From the NCBI GenBank assembly GCA_027579435.1, contig JANBPK010000854.1, positions 62,001 through 126,000 on the forward strand: a DNA stretch of 64,000 nt. The letters are read 5' to 3'. The stretch's first letter is position 1; each line of letters begins with the position of its first letter. This DNA comes from Candolleomyces eurysporus. Its lineage: Eukaryota; Basidiomycota; Agaricomycetes; Agaricales; Psathyrellaceae. The position numbers and the translations under genes were made by a program. The notes beneath the pieces are model-generated. The model was given only the letters and a program-made list of their open reading frames with translations, did not search any database and was not told where the DNA came from. This document shows positions 10,945 to 22,409 of the stretch, one piece after another.

Positions 10945-12373
10945 ATGTCTTCTCTCTCTGCTCTTGAGGCGTCGATGTTCGCCAGCCTAGAAGGCCGCAA
11001 GCGCGTCGGTGTCCCGAGATTCGACGGGGACATCAATTATTCCGACCACGCTGGCGACTTCTTCTCCAACGATTATCTCTCCATCGGAAAACTCCCCCAC
11101 CTTCGCCAACAGTTTCTCGATATCCTCTCGCAAAAGCCTCTTCTTTTTGGCTCCACCGGCTCACGAGCAATCACCGGAAGTACTCCTGACCATATAGGGT
11201 TGGAGGAGTACTTCATGAAGGAGCTTCAAGTGGAGAAAGCGATGGTCTTCAATAGCGGTTACCTGTGCAACATGACTTTCTTTGGATACGCGCCGCAGGC
11301 TGGGGACGTCGTTCTATACGACGAATTTATTCACGCCTCCATCCACGACGGACTCCGGATCAGTCGCGCCAAGGATCATACCGTTTCTTTCGCACACAAC
11401 TCAGTAGCTGACTTCGAATCGAAGCTCAAGCAGATCCTGAAGGACTATCCTTCGATTTCGGGTGGACTTTCAACCCTTTTCATCGTAATTGAGTCGGTAT
11501 ACTCAATGGAGGGCGACTTCGCCCCGATGGAAGAACTCATCGCCCTTGTCGAGAAATACGTGCCACCTAAATCGGCCCACATCGTTGTGGACGAAGCCCA
11601 TTCCCTCGGTCTTTACGGACCGTCTGGGAAAGGGCTTCTTCGCGAATGGGGACTAGAGAAGCGCGTACACTCCGTCATATTTACGTTCACCAAGTCAGTG
11701 AACTTCGTTGGTGGTGAGTGATCGTTTGACTGTAAAGATACCGCGATCTGGACTGACTCGATCGATATAGGTGTGTTCACGACTTCACCCATTATTTACC
11801 AGTACCTATCGAACTATGGAAGATCGTGGCTTTTTACGAGCTCACTTCCCCATGTAGACCTCGCAGCCATCAGGTTTTGCTTCGATGTGATGCAAACACC
11901 TGAAGCTGATATGGTATGTCAATACCCTCAGTGGGTTAGTCATCAACTGATTTCAACCATCATTCAAACAGCTTCGGAAGAACGTTGCGAACATGTGCCG
12001 TTTCTTTGTCAAAACTTTCATGGAGTCAACATATGATATTCCCAAGAGCGTCCTTCGAATCTTGCACCAAGAAACCAAGGACTCGAACGGTCGAGGTCTC
12101 ATGTCGCCGATATTTCCCATTTACACCCCTCAACCCATGGCTCTACAACACCATCTGAACAAGCTCGGCTATGCCGCCAGAGGTCTTACTTACCCAGGTG
12201 TTCCGAAGGGTACTGAGCGACTGCGAGTGGTCATTCACGGAGGAAATACCGAAGCCGAAATTCGCCTGTTTGTAGAAAATTTGCGGGCGTGGGCGTTGAA
12301 GGAAGTGGCTCTCGCTACCGCCGCCCAGTCCAGCGTGATGATGCAAGGACTAGCTAGCTTGCACAAACTGTAG
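10945..12373 (+). CDS. Alpha-oxoamine synthase (8-amino-7-oxononanoate synthase-like, PLP-dependent)
   Basis: Three exons (10945-11713, 11771-11913, 11972-12373) encode about 437 residues of the fold-type I PLP family that condenses an amino acid with an acyl-CoA (AONS/BioF, KBL, ALAS, serine palmitoyltransferase). Visible motifs: DFFSNDYLSIG; GSTGSRAITG and LEEYFMKEL with FNSGY (substrate/cofactor site); HASIHDGLRISRA; VDEAHSLGLYG (Asp and His of the PLP pocket, about residues 216 and 219); TFTKSVNFVGG, whose Lys (about residue 250) should form the Schiff base. The C-terminal domain has the usual RLRVVIHGGNT. The length fits the family. The C-terminus HKL is only loosely PTS1-like; fungal biotin-pathway AONS can be peroxisomal, but the targeting here is unproven. 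A paralogue-specific secondary-metabolism role is equally possible. A decayed copy lies 2.5 kb upstream. Confidence 0.85.
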
Positions 12374-14523
12374 ATTTTTTCACAACATCTCAGATACCTA
12401 GATCCGCATTATATCCCCTGATATTCTTCACCACAACCCTCAATCGATCAATCTAGACATGTAGCTTCCGAATATTATGTTGTGCTACTCAGAAATAGAA
12501 ATTTGCAGTCAAATCGAAGTTGAGTCAAAATAGCCAAGAAAACGATGAAACAGCTCCTGAAGGATACGGGCAACGCACGATCCATGCCAACACACCCGAC
12601 CTTTGAGCCCTCTTTCGTACACACACACACGCGCACACACAGGGATTGGCGGCCCAAATTGTTGCAGCGCTCGATTACGACAACATAAACGCCACCGGGT
12701 GAACAAGCCGAGCCTCACATCACTAGTGAAGCGCCAAGGTCGTTCGATGGCAAGCAGCGTGAATTACACCACCTGACCCTGCCTTCTATAGGGGCTCCAT
12801 TACGATTTGAACGTCGTTTCGGATCCGCAGCTCACTGTCGTCGGGTAACGGGAAATGGCAATNGTGGGTNAAGATTCTACATGTTTTTCTTCAGGTTAGA
12901 AGGTGAAATCATCCCGATATCTGTTAGGTTTCAGCTGATGGTCGGAGATTCTGTCAGGTTAGAGGAAGCCAAACTCGTTAGGTGCGGACCAAACATGTCT
13001 GTAGGCTTTATCTTACCCCAAGGGTTTCCGCTAAGTACGCATCGTTACTGCGAGCTCGGCGGACACGGCTCTCATGCCGAATTGTTTGTGTGACCGCCGC
13101 TTGGCGTTGGTGTGGCCGTCTTTCTGGTTGCTCCTCGCACGCTCGGAGGACTGACTTGTTAAAGCACGAGATTCTGGCGTAGGTACGTGCACAATTCTCC
13201 GTGGACTTATCTTCACCGAAATTTCCAACACGGCAGAGCCCCACCAATGAGCCGGATATGGTGGCCTGCACATATCCATCACCACAAGTCCGACTCTCAG
13301 GTTTATTGAAGAAGCGCATTGAATAATCTCCAAGCTAATACTTCAAAGAATTATTGGCCCTACAATTCCCGTGCCCTCTGCCCAGCCCTCCTCAGCTGAA
13401 TCTACAGATATATTATACTTTCTATACTCCAAAGGGTGGAACGACAATTTCTTTGCCGAGGTCCCGAGATCACTCCAGCTCGTTCCCCGCTTGGCAATTG
13501 CAAGCTCGAGCGGCCTTGCTTTGATCTTCAAGGCAGCTTTATGATTTGCGCGACTCACTTGTATAATCCTTGAAGTGGTACCTGACAAAAACTCTCGCTC
13601 TTTTGGCACAACCTGTACTGGTTTTTGATTTTTTTTACGTGCCATACGCTGTCGGGGAAGGATCAGGAGTCGAGACTGTCATGGCGCATCAGGCGATCTG
13701 TACCTTGATTCCTCGACGTTCGGCATTCGAACCATCAACCCCGAGACACCCGACCGCATAACTTCAAGTTGCACTGAGCGCTGTGACCTCATATGGATCT
13801 TGCTTTTGGTTTGAGGCGTCTCGGCACCGTTTAGCCATTCTGCACGGGAAGTAACCATCGAGGAGGAATGCTCGCCTGTGCTTGCGTGTGCTTAATCCAG
13901 AAGCTCCGAACATACACGGGCAAACAGTCCAATCCTCTCATTGTCTGACGATCACTCACTCCACAACTGGAGCCCATGAATATAGATTGAATGCATAGAG
14001 GCCCCTCAAGGCATGCTCAGGAGAAGGGGTCTACTCGAGTCTTGAAGATTCGCGAGGCTCCGGAGCTCAAAATCCGGAACCCATGCTGTAATGTCCCAGG
14101 TGAGTCCAGGTAAGGTTCTGATATGGATCATGGCTTACGTCCCCGGTCTTGAAAACGTCCCACCCGAAGTATTCACTCTCCAGTCACCACGGCCAGGCTT
14201 TCCCATGTTCTCAGTATGGTGCACCTGGCATGATGCCGAGAAGGTGAATTTGGAGAGTTATCAGACTATCAGCTCTTCCGAGCGTCGATCCAGTCTTCGA
14301 GAAGAGCTGATCACTACCAAATATTCCAATAGCCTGCTTGTTGACTAATTATAGCTCGTAAGCCGATCATTCATGTACGTGGCACGTCCACCGCACTGGG
14401 CTCTGCTCGCCAGCATGCACGCACTTCACCACTCTTGGAACAGGAATTCTAGACAGAACCTTTTGAATGTATAGTGACGCTATGACAGCGGCTGGACAGG
14501 TTCAGCAAGATTTGTATCAGACA
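12374..14523. other. Intergenic, no gene recognised
   Basis: No domain or splice-consistent gene was found. A basic 100-codon minus-strand frame (13343-13645) and an 85-codon plus-strand frame (14091-14348) have no recognisable features. Two Ns occur near 12863 and 12870. GTTAGGT/CAGGTTAG words recur at 12893-12985. Confidence 0.45.
12617..12642. repeat. (CA)n microsatellite
   Basis: A short CA dinucleotide run interrupted by one CG step (ACACACACACACGCGCACAC), 244 bases after the stop of the upstream gene. Confidence 0.8.
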
Positions 14524-14525
14524 GA

Positions 14526-14532
14526 TATAAGA
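14526..14532 (+). promoter_or_regulatory. TATA-like box before secreted protein 1
   Basis: TATAAGA sits about 55 bases before the ATG at 14587, with a pyrimidine-rich leader between them. Confidence 0.4.
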
Positions 14533-14586
14533 CGCTCGAATCTCGTCTCTCGTTTGCTCAAGTGCTATTGACCCCATCCCCTACTC

Positions 14587-15261
14587 ATGAAGCTCTCAAG
14601 TCTTTTCGGTTTTCTCGCCGCTGTGGTCCCCGCAATGGTCTCCGCGGTGACGGTCCCTGGCGCAGACACGCCTCTATTTTACCTCGTTGCGACAGGCCCA
14701 GACTCGGCTGGAGTCAACTTTTTGGTGCGACCTATTCTGTATCTCTCCCCGCAAAATACTAACGGTTCAATCGCCGGGTATGTTAGCCAGTCCGCCTGAA
14801 TGGCGGTAGCAACTACTTCTCCATCCTAACTGGAACTGGACCCATCGGCAAATTTTATTTTTCTCAAGGAAGACTAGTTGCTGTCGATCCACAGAATTCT
14901 GGTCAACCCTACCGTGCTCTTGTTAACACTCAGCAAACGGGCACCGGAACATGCGCTACCTATGGGCAATTCGGTACCGTCTATGGGTCAAGCTCCAACA
15001 AATGCGCGAGCTACAACACATTCGGATTACAGTCGAATCCTGAGAACTCTCAACTTGGTGCTAAAGTAACGTTCAACTGGGTTGGAGGGTTCTACGTATG
15101 TGGGACGAATAAAGAGGTCAGGAATCATGATCACTCTACGGCAATCGCTTGCGCAAACGATGACTGACACCGTTTATTAGGTTTACTATAAGGTCAACTC
15201 TGCGGACGGTCCTACTGGTTGCACCCCAATCGATCTGTATACGCTCCCCGTCGTTCAGTAA
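14587..15261 (+). CDS. Small secreted protein, paralogue 1 of a tandem pair
   Basis: Three exons (14587-14724, 14787-15116, 15181-15261) give 182 residues. The N-terminus MKLSSLFGFLAAVVPAMVSA is a signal peptide; the mature part begins VTVPGADTPLFYLVATG. Core motifs shared with the next gene are YFSxLxGTGPIxxFYFSQG, QPYRAL, TCATYGQFGTV and GGFYVCG. Three cysteines lie in the second exon and one in the last. The first exon is 46 codons in both genes and intron positions coincide, so the pair arose by duplication. Branch-point-like ACTAAC lies in intron 1. The family resembles uncharacterised secreted Agaricomycete proteins; no enzymatic motif was recognised, and a cell-wall or effector role is only a guess. 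Confidence 0.8.
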
Positions 15262-15923
15262 ACCGACGGTTCCGTCCCCCTGCGTTCGTTACAATGCCAG
15301 TAGAGTCATATTTTAATTTGAACGGCTAATCCTTTGTATCGGCATACTTTATGGACGCTAATTCGNAAAAAAGCGTACAAATTTGCGGCGATATATCACT
15401 ATGAGGCCAGGAAGTTAGTGCGAGTCAGAATCAAGAACGATCAACAATGTTTTTTACCATCTTCGTCCAGCTTCTCCTGAAAAAATGAACGTCAATCATA
15501 AATCACATGCTGTCCTCTGTTTGTCATCATCGGCGCGACGATGCACGTCCAAATAAACGGCTCACTGGCTTGTGGTATGTACAGACGGCGGGGACTTTGC
15601 TTGCAGCGAGCAAACATTCCTCGGCTATGGCGGGAGAGAATATTTCCATTTCGTCTGCTGCATCCACCAGACCCTGAGCTTCAAACCCAGCCGGCTGCAG
15701 CGCTCATGCAAGCCAAGCGGTTTCTCAACCCAGTCGGCCGCCCAAGCTTCTCGGTCAGCGATATTTCTCTACACCGTCAGCCATATCTTCATCGTTAACT
15801 GGTCAGCCTCTCNAAAAAAATGTGTTAAATAAGGCCCCGCGTTGACTCTGGCTTCAATATCATTCCCACTTTGCTCAGCCCACCGACAATCCTTCTTACC
15901 AGTCCTACTGCTCCACACGAACA
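15262..15923. other. Spacer between the tandem secreted genes
   Basis: No gene is recognised. It contains two Ns (15366, 15813) and a TATA-like TTAAATAAGG at 15825-15834, about 95 bases before the ATG of the second gene. Confidence 0.5.
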
Positions 15924-16646
15924 ATGCAGCTCGCCAAGCTTAGCAGCCTTCTCGTCGCCGCTCTTCCCGCCGCGATCAACGCGTTGCGCGTCCCTAACAG
16001 CGACACTCCCCTGTTCAATCTAATTGCAACGGGCTGCAACAGCTGCGGGATTGACTACAAGGTAGGTCGTAGCATCATGTCGCTAGATATCTGTATTCTG
16101 ACTCCTTGAATGCGCTCTAGCCTGTGCGCCTGTACGGAGGCGCTGACTATTTCTCCGTACTTGATGGGACAGGGCCCATCGCCGAGTTCTACTTTTCGCA
16201 GGGCAACCTCGTCGCAGTTAATCCTAGCACCTCCAATAGTCAGCCTTACCGCGCTCTCATCAACATCCAACAAACAGGCGCTGGGGACTGTGCTACATAC
16301 GGACAGTTTGGTACTGTGTTAGGATCCTCCACGAACAAGTGTGCCGCCTACAGTCCTCTCACCCTCGCCTCGTTCAACGAGAACTCCCAGCTCGGCGCTA
16401 CGCTCATGTTCAACGGTACCGGTGGATTCTACGTTTGCGGCTTGACTTCTGAGGTGAGTGTGACCCCGATTCTTCTGACCTTGGACGAAACCTTTGCTAA
16501 TATATCTGAAGGTCTATTACAAGGCTGACCCGAATGACGGTCCATCCGGGTGCAACCCAATCTCCCTATTCACACTTCCTGTCACCGAGGATGCATCGGC
16601 ATCCACTGCCTCCGGTTCAGGGCGATCTTTCTTGGGTCTTTTCTAG
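15924..16646 (+). CDS. Small secreted protein, paralogue 2 of a tandem pair
   Basis: Three exons (15924-16061, 16121-16453, 16512-16646) encode 201 residues. Signal peptide: MQLAKLSSLLVAALPAAINA. The mature protein starts LRVPNSDTPLFNLIATGCN. It has the same core as its upstream neighbour (YFSVLDGTGPIAEFYFSQG, DCATYGQFGTV, GGFYVCG, then VYYKADPNDGPSGCNPISL). It differs by two extra cysteines in the first exon (CNSC) and by a Ser/Ala-rich C-terminal extension ending GRSFLGLF that the first copy lacks. Exon 1 has exactly the same length as in paralogue 1. The function is unknown; it is probably extracellular. Confidence 0.82.
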
Positions 16647-16794
16647 CTTCGGATTTGTTCATGTTGGTTACGAAGGTGTACGTGGGGGTACGATGGGAAC
16701 GGTCAGCGCATTACAATGTTACGAAAAGACAGCATATTAAATACGTTACAAGTTTCGAATAGAGCTATAGATACTTCATATTCCCTGTCTAAAT

Positions 16795-18140
16795 CTACCC
16801 AATCAAAATATCAGAGTCTTGAGCCAAGATGAATTGAATCCACTCGTCGGGCGACTCAATACCAAACTGGAGGGCTTTATAAGCGTTCCAATACGCCATC
16901 GTCGCTAGAACGGCTTGCCAAAGCACGAGACAGATATTCTCGCTTTTGTGCAACAGCCTTCGGAGTTCTTCCTCGAGGCAATCCGTACTCGGGTGTGATT
17001 TGTACGCTTCGAAAATTGACAAGAACCGCTTATCGGACGTCGCACGCAGCTTCTCGTAGTCGAGAGTCGCAGCCCTGAGCTTCGAATGTCCTTTGCATAG
17101 AGTGCCGAAGGCGTGGAGTACGAACTGGTGAACCTCTGTTTGTTGGCGGAAGGCGAGTAGATGCTTGATTATCATGGACGAAAGGAACATACCGTCAGAG
17201 TTCATATCAGAAATGGCTCTGAGCCTTTCTGGAGCTCCCGAGCTAGCCTTCACGATATAGCCCCATCTAACTACGCCTTGTTCTACGTCTTCGTCAGGAG
17301 TAGATAGCTCAGAGAATGTGTTCCTGAGCTGAACGAGACGTTTTGGTTCTCGAATGTCGAAGAAGATCTGGGCCACGGACTGAAGCAAGTCCGAAGAGAA
17401 TTGGACTACTAGCTCCCACTCCTTCGCCAATCTACTCGGCAAGAACACCGAGCATTCGAGGTCTTGCAACACGTTAAAAATCGCCGTCTTGATCGTCGGT
17501 ATCGAACCTGGCTCCCCCCCAGTTCTTGGGGGTCGTCTTGATCACCGGAGGCAGTACATACAGGTTTCTGACGAGATGCCAACCCTCTGCTGATCGGCGA
17601 ATGACGTCGACGTCGGGAACAGACTGCGTGTGCTGCTTGCCGACGGTGAAGGCTGGAGCTGCGGTACGCATTCCCGAGTCGAAATGCACGTAGGTCCTAT
17701 GGTCGTTTTCGAAGACCTTGAAACGACCCAACGAAGTATCAATGATTACACCCCCGCTCGGTCCACTAGCCATCGACACACGCCGTGCGTAACGACTGGC
17801 TAGAAGGACGAGGCCATGTCTTGACAAATACCCGCAGTACCTGTCATTGTATCGGCCGACCTTGTCCACCTCGACCTCTACCATCACGAGCAGAAGACCG
17901 TACTCCTGTGTTGGAAGCAGGTCTAGACTCCGTGCGAGGTCAAAGGCACAGCTGCCGTAGTTTGAAGGTGACGGCGAATTGGAAGAACAGGACTGCTGTT
18001 GAGGGGCGAAAGGAAGACACGAAATGATGTCGAAGGTGAAACGAGGAACCTGGATGGTTGTAGGATTTTCTGGATTGTACCCATTCAAGCGACTATCCTT
18101 CCTGATGGACTCGAGAACTCGAGTTCCAGCGACTGAGAGT
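16795..18140 (-). CDS. Unrecognised protein; frame change at a 7-G run
   Basis: Two long minus-strand frames abut: 18088-17474 (containing FTFDIISCLPFAPQQQS, SLGRFKVFENDHRTYVHFDS, YVLPPVIKTTPKNW) and 17472-16795 (SVFLPSRLAKEWELVVQFSS to QFILAQDSDILIG). They fit as a single protein of about 440 residues if one G is removed from the G7 run at 17514-17520; the joined frame then reads through with no stop. The start is open: the coding frame continues upstream of 18088 to a possible splice acceptor near 18138, so a further 5' exon is likely. The second half is helical with no recognised domain. It may be a real gene with a homopolymer sequence error, or a recent pseudogene. No family could be named. 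Confidence 0.5.
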
Positions 18141-18394
18141 GTTCAGCTACAATCGTCGTCGACAAAAAAGAAAGCACGGCTTACGGTCTAGCGAGCTCGA
18201 TGCTGTCAATGAGTTGTGGACTTCAATAAACTGGTTGTTGAAGAATCCTGCTTTGCTGACCCGGTCGAGCATTTTGGACGCGATAGCAGCAGAGCAGGGT
18301 CGCTAGAGGTGGAAAAACGAGACGTAGGGAAGCGCTGGAAACGAGAGGGCGTGCCACGACAGAAACCAGGCGACGGAAAAAAACGTGGGTATGA

Positions 18395-18905
18395 GGTCCC
18401 AAATGAGGTTCCATAGGCGCTGAGAACGCTGTCAACGTCCTGTCCCGATTCAATGGTGAACGGGCCCTTGTCCAAGCAGGTCCATGCGGATGCTTAGGAT
18501 ACATCGACAAGCACAAATCATTATCGTCGTGCCCAGGAAGAGGTCCATAATGTAACTATTTCGAGTAGAGATAGTGCTGCCTTCAGGTGCGTTCATGCCA
18601 AGGTTCGTGCTCGCACAAGCGCTCAAATAGACTGCAGAAATGAAGGGTAGTCATGACAATGCGATAGCAAGTAGAAAAATACGTTGCCAACACGCCTGAT
18701 AACTGATTGAACTCAACCCTCGGCAAATGAAAGAGCTGCGGAGGCTGGATTGCTAAAGATGGATTCCAAGATCGTGCACAGCAAGCACAGCGGAAACGGT
18801 TGAATAGAATGGCCTCTGCGATGAAGGCGGGACGGGCTGCCAAGCCCAGTGATAAACAGCAATGGAGCCAAGTCTGATGGCTGGACTCAGGCTGAAGGCT
18901 GCCAT
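18395..18905 (+). repeat. Copy 1 of a ~500-bp direct repeat
   Basis: The segment matches 22410-22870 in the same orientation with only small gaps. Shared stretches include TATCGTCGTGCCCAGGAAGA, GACTGCAGAAATGAA followed by GTCATGACAATG, AACTCAACCCTCGGCAAATG and GGTTGAATAGAATGGCCTCT. Possible coding frames differ in stops between the copies, so what the ancestral segment encoded is unclear. The two copies bracket the MFS transporter gene and a decayed gene. Confidence 0.75.
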
Positions 18906-19693
18906 GACTTCCTCGAGCTGTCCTCCTGGTCAAGACAAGGAGACGAAGACCACATCGTGTGCCGTCCAATCCTCGGGTTTCTCGCCATACTTCCTGACCC
19001 TGGTGTAACTCAAAAGGCAGCGTTCGAGGTCGAAATCGGAAGGCACTTGGTTGTGCCACCCCGGGTGGTATTCCGCAGCCAGCTTCGCCGCAATGGCGTG
19101 AGCATCGGCCTTTCGGGCATTTTCCAAGTTATTCCATCTCTGGAGCTCGCTGAAACACTGTTCGATATTCTCCAGCGAAGGCTAGTCAAGGTTTTGCTCC
19201 GGCTGCGCGAAGATCAGCATAAGCAAAGCGTCGTTCCGTTGAGCATGTTCCTTTTGAGCTGCATCCAACGTCTCATTGCACTTTCCGAAAGTTTCAACGA
19301 GGTCAGCCAGCTTTGAACATTGTCTATGGCCAGATATCTGCCCCACGCCGTTGTGCCTTCTCTGTATAACTGATTGACAGATCCTCCTCTCCGGACATAT
19401 CATGTCCTCCAGATCGCCAGCAACATAATAAATTCCCCATCAGGATGAGAATGGTCGTAGCAGCTATGGCAACAGCAGCCTGCAGTGGACGACCGGTTTA
19501 CAGATAGAACTCGCCCTTCAGTCTTTTGAGAAAGGATAGACGGCATGTAAAAAAAACTTTCGATACAGTCATCAGCAAAAACTCCTAATATTGTTGGTTT
19601 GATTCCATTCGAGTAAGTTGTACTACAATTAACCGTAAGAATTCTTGAAGGAACCCAGACATTGAGCGTGAAACCGTTGTTACGGATCTTCAA
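18906..19693 (-). pseudogene. Decayed gene with one membrane segment and a helical tail
   Basis: On the minus strand a hydrophobic segment (QAAVAIAATTILILMGNLLC) near 19430-19490 is followed by GEEDLSISYTEKAQ, then in another frame by CSKLADLVETFGKCNETLDA and, after an in-frame TAG at 19182-19184, by PSLENIEQCFSELQRWNNLE and ADAHAIAAKLAAEY. The pieces suggest a single-pass membrane protein with a charged helical domain, but at least one frame change and one stop separate them. Introns could explain part of this. No family was recognised. Confidence 0.4.
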
Positions 19694-19702
19694 TCAGCGT
19701 TA

Positions 19703-21863
19703 TTAGTCTTTTTCCTCGAGGTCGGATTGAGAAGCACTACTGTCGCTCGTGAATGGCTTGTTGGGTGTTAACCAGAACAATACGACCATGACCGCCATCA
19801 TCGCAACCAAGCTATAAAAAGTCCGGCGTAAGCCAATGGAACGTTGCCTGGAGCATGCAGGCAGACACGTTTACGTGCACACTGCAAGAGGATANGGGGG
19901 GAAGACGCACAAAGGATGCAAACTTTGGATGCCATGCCTGTCTGCGATGGCTCCTGTCAGGAAAGGAAGGAGAGCACTGCCAGCTTGGCCGAATCCTGCA
20001 ATCCAGCCAATGGAACCGGTCAAGATCCATGGTGGGAGGATACATGATGCTTGGTTCACTGCAATTGGGTACATGGGTCCAAGGAGGAGCCCAATGATCG
20101 AAACGACCACAGCATTACCGACAAGGGAGGGCACGAACCAGATCACGAAATCCAAACTGAACAACGGTAAGCGTTATGAGTTGATAGATGGTTCAGATGA
20201 TAAAACGGGGACATACCCAAATGCCAAAGCGGCATAAATGAATAGGACACGGCGCTCACCCACCTAGGATCGAAGTGAATGGCTGTGACAAAACACTATA
20301 GGGTGCCAACATTCTTACCAGTTTGTTAACAGGCAGTAACACCACCCGACCCAGCGTGAGGCCTAAGAAGGTGTGAAATTATGTTCCATTATAGCAGTGA
20401 ACATATACGCACCTCCGAAGAAACCAGAAGATATATAGCCAGATGATGGACCCCCCTTGCGGATTTCGATGATATATGTAACGATCCATCCTGGCGGTGG
20501 TTTAGTCAGACTGCGTGCTTTGATTTGGTCGAACTCACCTCCAATGGTAACTTCTACGCCAACATAGAGTAAAATGAAGAAGGCCAAGAGCTGGACAGAC
20601 CTGTTCGTCATAATCTGACGGAACTTCCCTTTTCCGTTGCCGCCAGTAACCATTCCAACGGGTTCTCCTCCCTCTCTCAAACACACTGCAAGCAGGTTAG
20701 AAACCCGAGCGATGGAAAAGCACCGATACCTCACCTTCTTGACTTTTAAATCGGAAAACAAGAACCATGGTGAGGGTATTGAGAAAGGCCAAACCCAGGG
20801 AGACCAAGTAATGGAACGACCAACGTTCCATCTGAGCAAATTGAGTTGCTACCAGAGGCGAGCCGAATGCTCCGAGACCTGAAATCAAGAAGCCTGCAAT
20901 GAGCGAAGAGCAACACGATGTCTCTCAAAAGCCAACGCACCGTAGGCGGCATGTAAGACGCCCATTTTCGTTTTTGAATTGTATTTCAGGGATCCAACGA
21001 AACCGTTGGCGAGGGCATCCTGGACGTAGAGAATGTAAGGTGATGAAAGCAGGGAGGGACAGGCGATTCCTACCTGAAGCGCACCACCGAAGCCATTGAG
21101 AAGATTCACGACAGCGAAGGCCGCAAACGGCGGGGCCGATGCCTGCACAGAAAACGTTACAATCTGAATAGCGGCACCTGCACAGTCCCAGTAAGAGAAT
21201 AAACGAAGATCCGAGAAGGGAAGGGATTACCTGCGACGAGAATCTAGATACAGCAAAGCATTAGTGAATGCAAGGGCGCACTTGTAAGAATTGTCTTACC
21301 GTGCCAAAGTGGAATCTTTCAATGAGCCAAATATTGGCCAGCGCTCCCGAAATGAAGCCCTATAAAGAGGTGAGTACGTCGAACGAAAGAGGATCGAACG
21401 ACTTACACAGCAGGTCATCACGAACAGGAGAGAAACGACCATAAAGCTGATCTGTTGGCGAAGAAGATTAGCCGCTGGGTTGATAAATACGATGTCAAGG
21501 TCGACTCACATCGTATACCTCGCGCAAGCGGGGTAGGAGAGGACCTATAGTGGCATCGCTCCAGCCTAAGATGACCATAGACCAACAGAGGGCGGCGAAC
21601 TGGACGTTGGAGACGATTTTTTCTCTCCGCGTCCTCTCTGGCAGCGGAGATCTATTACCGAATTTTTCGCTGAGCGGGACCTCGTCTGCCCTGGCCGTCT
21701 TACCCTCCGACGTAGACCTCTTCAGATCGACGGATTCGGAAACTTTGTTTCCATCATTGGTCTGCGCTCGTCCGAGGCCGAGGGAAGGCAGGGTTTGGAC
21801 AAAGGATGCGTCTTGTTGCTCGATAGGTGACATGGAATGTGGAGAGAAAGGACAGAAAGACAT
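19703..21863 (-). CDS. Major facilitator superfamily transporter
   Basis: A many-exon minus-strand gene for a protein of roughly 500 residues. The N-terminus is a polar cytoplasmic region (MSFCPFSPHSMSPIEQQDAS onwards), followed by the first helix QFAALCWSMVILGWSDATIG and PLLPRLREVYD, a typical MFS start. Later pieces, joined by GT-AG introns, are FISGALANIWLIERFHFGT, AFAVVNLLNGFGGALQ, GVLHAAYGFLISGLGAFGSP with MERWSFHYLVSLGLAF, a central loop, QLLAFFILLYVGVEVTIGG, SSGYISSGFFGG, LTLGRVVLLPVNKL, SIIGLLLGPMYPIAVNQAS, GFGQAGSALLPFLTGAIADR and a last helix MMAVMVVLFWL with tail ending LEEKD at 19703. The set resembles the fungal Bsc6/FHS-like MFS group. The substrate is unknown. An N at 19895 falls in an intron. 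Annotated start ATG 21863; ATG 21833 is an alternative. Confidence 0.85.
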
Positions 21864-22409
21864 CTGGTGGGGGTTTCTGTATTTTAAACTTTAACCGCTG
21901 CTGCCTGATATGTAGTAGCGCAAGCTTGGCAAACAGCCTGGCTGTACAGCTTTTCCGAAGTTTCTCCGGTCAGGTAGTCAGACGAACTTGAAAGTACGTG
22001 TAGTTCCCCAAAAATCGTCCTTTACAGCAGCATAATGAAGACGTTTACAGACTAAGACGTGCTCTTCCCGGTCTGAGATCCCTACGGCATGTAGTCTGCG
22101 GTCAAATCAAGCAAAACCCTGTCAGTATTGAGATTTTGGAAACACAAGTTACAGGCGATTGACCCAAGTGTTTTTGGGCGATAATGGTAGTTTAGACTAT
22201 CAGTTATTGAGGAGATAATAGAGGCCAATCCTTTGATGTCGAATAGAATGTCGTGGCTCTAACGTGTCTGCACAGAGAAAATTTGAAGGAAGATTGATCG
22301 AAAAAGTAAAAGCGGGAGCGCCTTGCGGGTCGGAGGTGGCGCCGGTCAGGTTGGAGCCCCGACCCGGTCAAAAGGGCTCCAACTAAACGCCACGGGTCGG
22401 TCCGTGGTG
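21864..22409. other. Upstream region of the MFS gene, nothing else recognised
   Basis: It probably holds the MFS promoter (minus strand). No repeat or gene was identified before the second copy of the direct repeat begins. Confidence 0.4.

Noticed and set aside
13343..13645. 100-codon basic minus-strand frame
   Set aside because: No domain, signal peptide or splice signals, and its neighbours are non-coding; kept only as a note in the intergenic entry.
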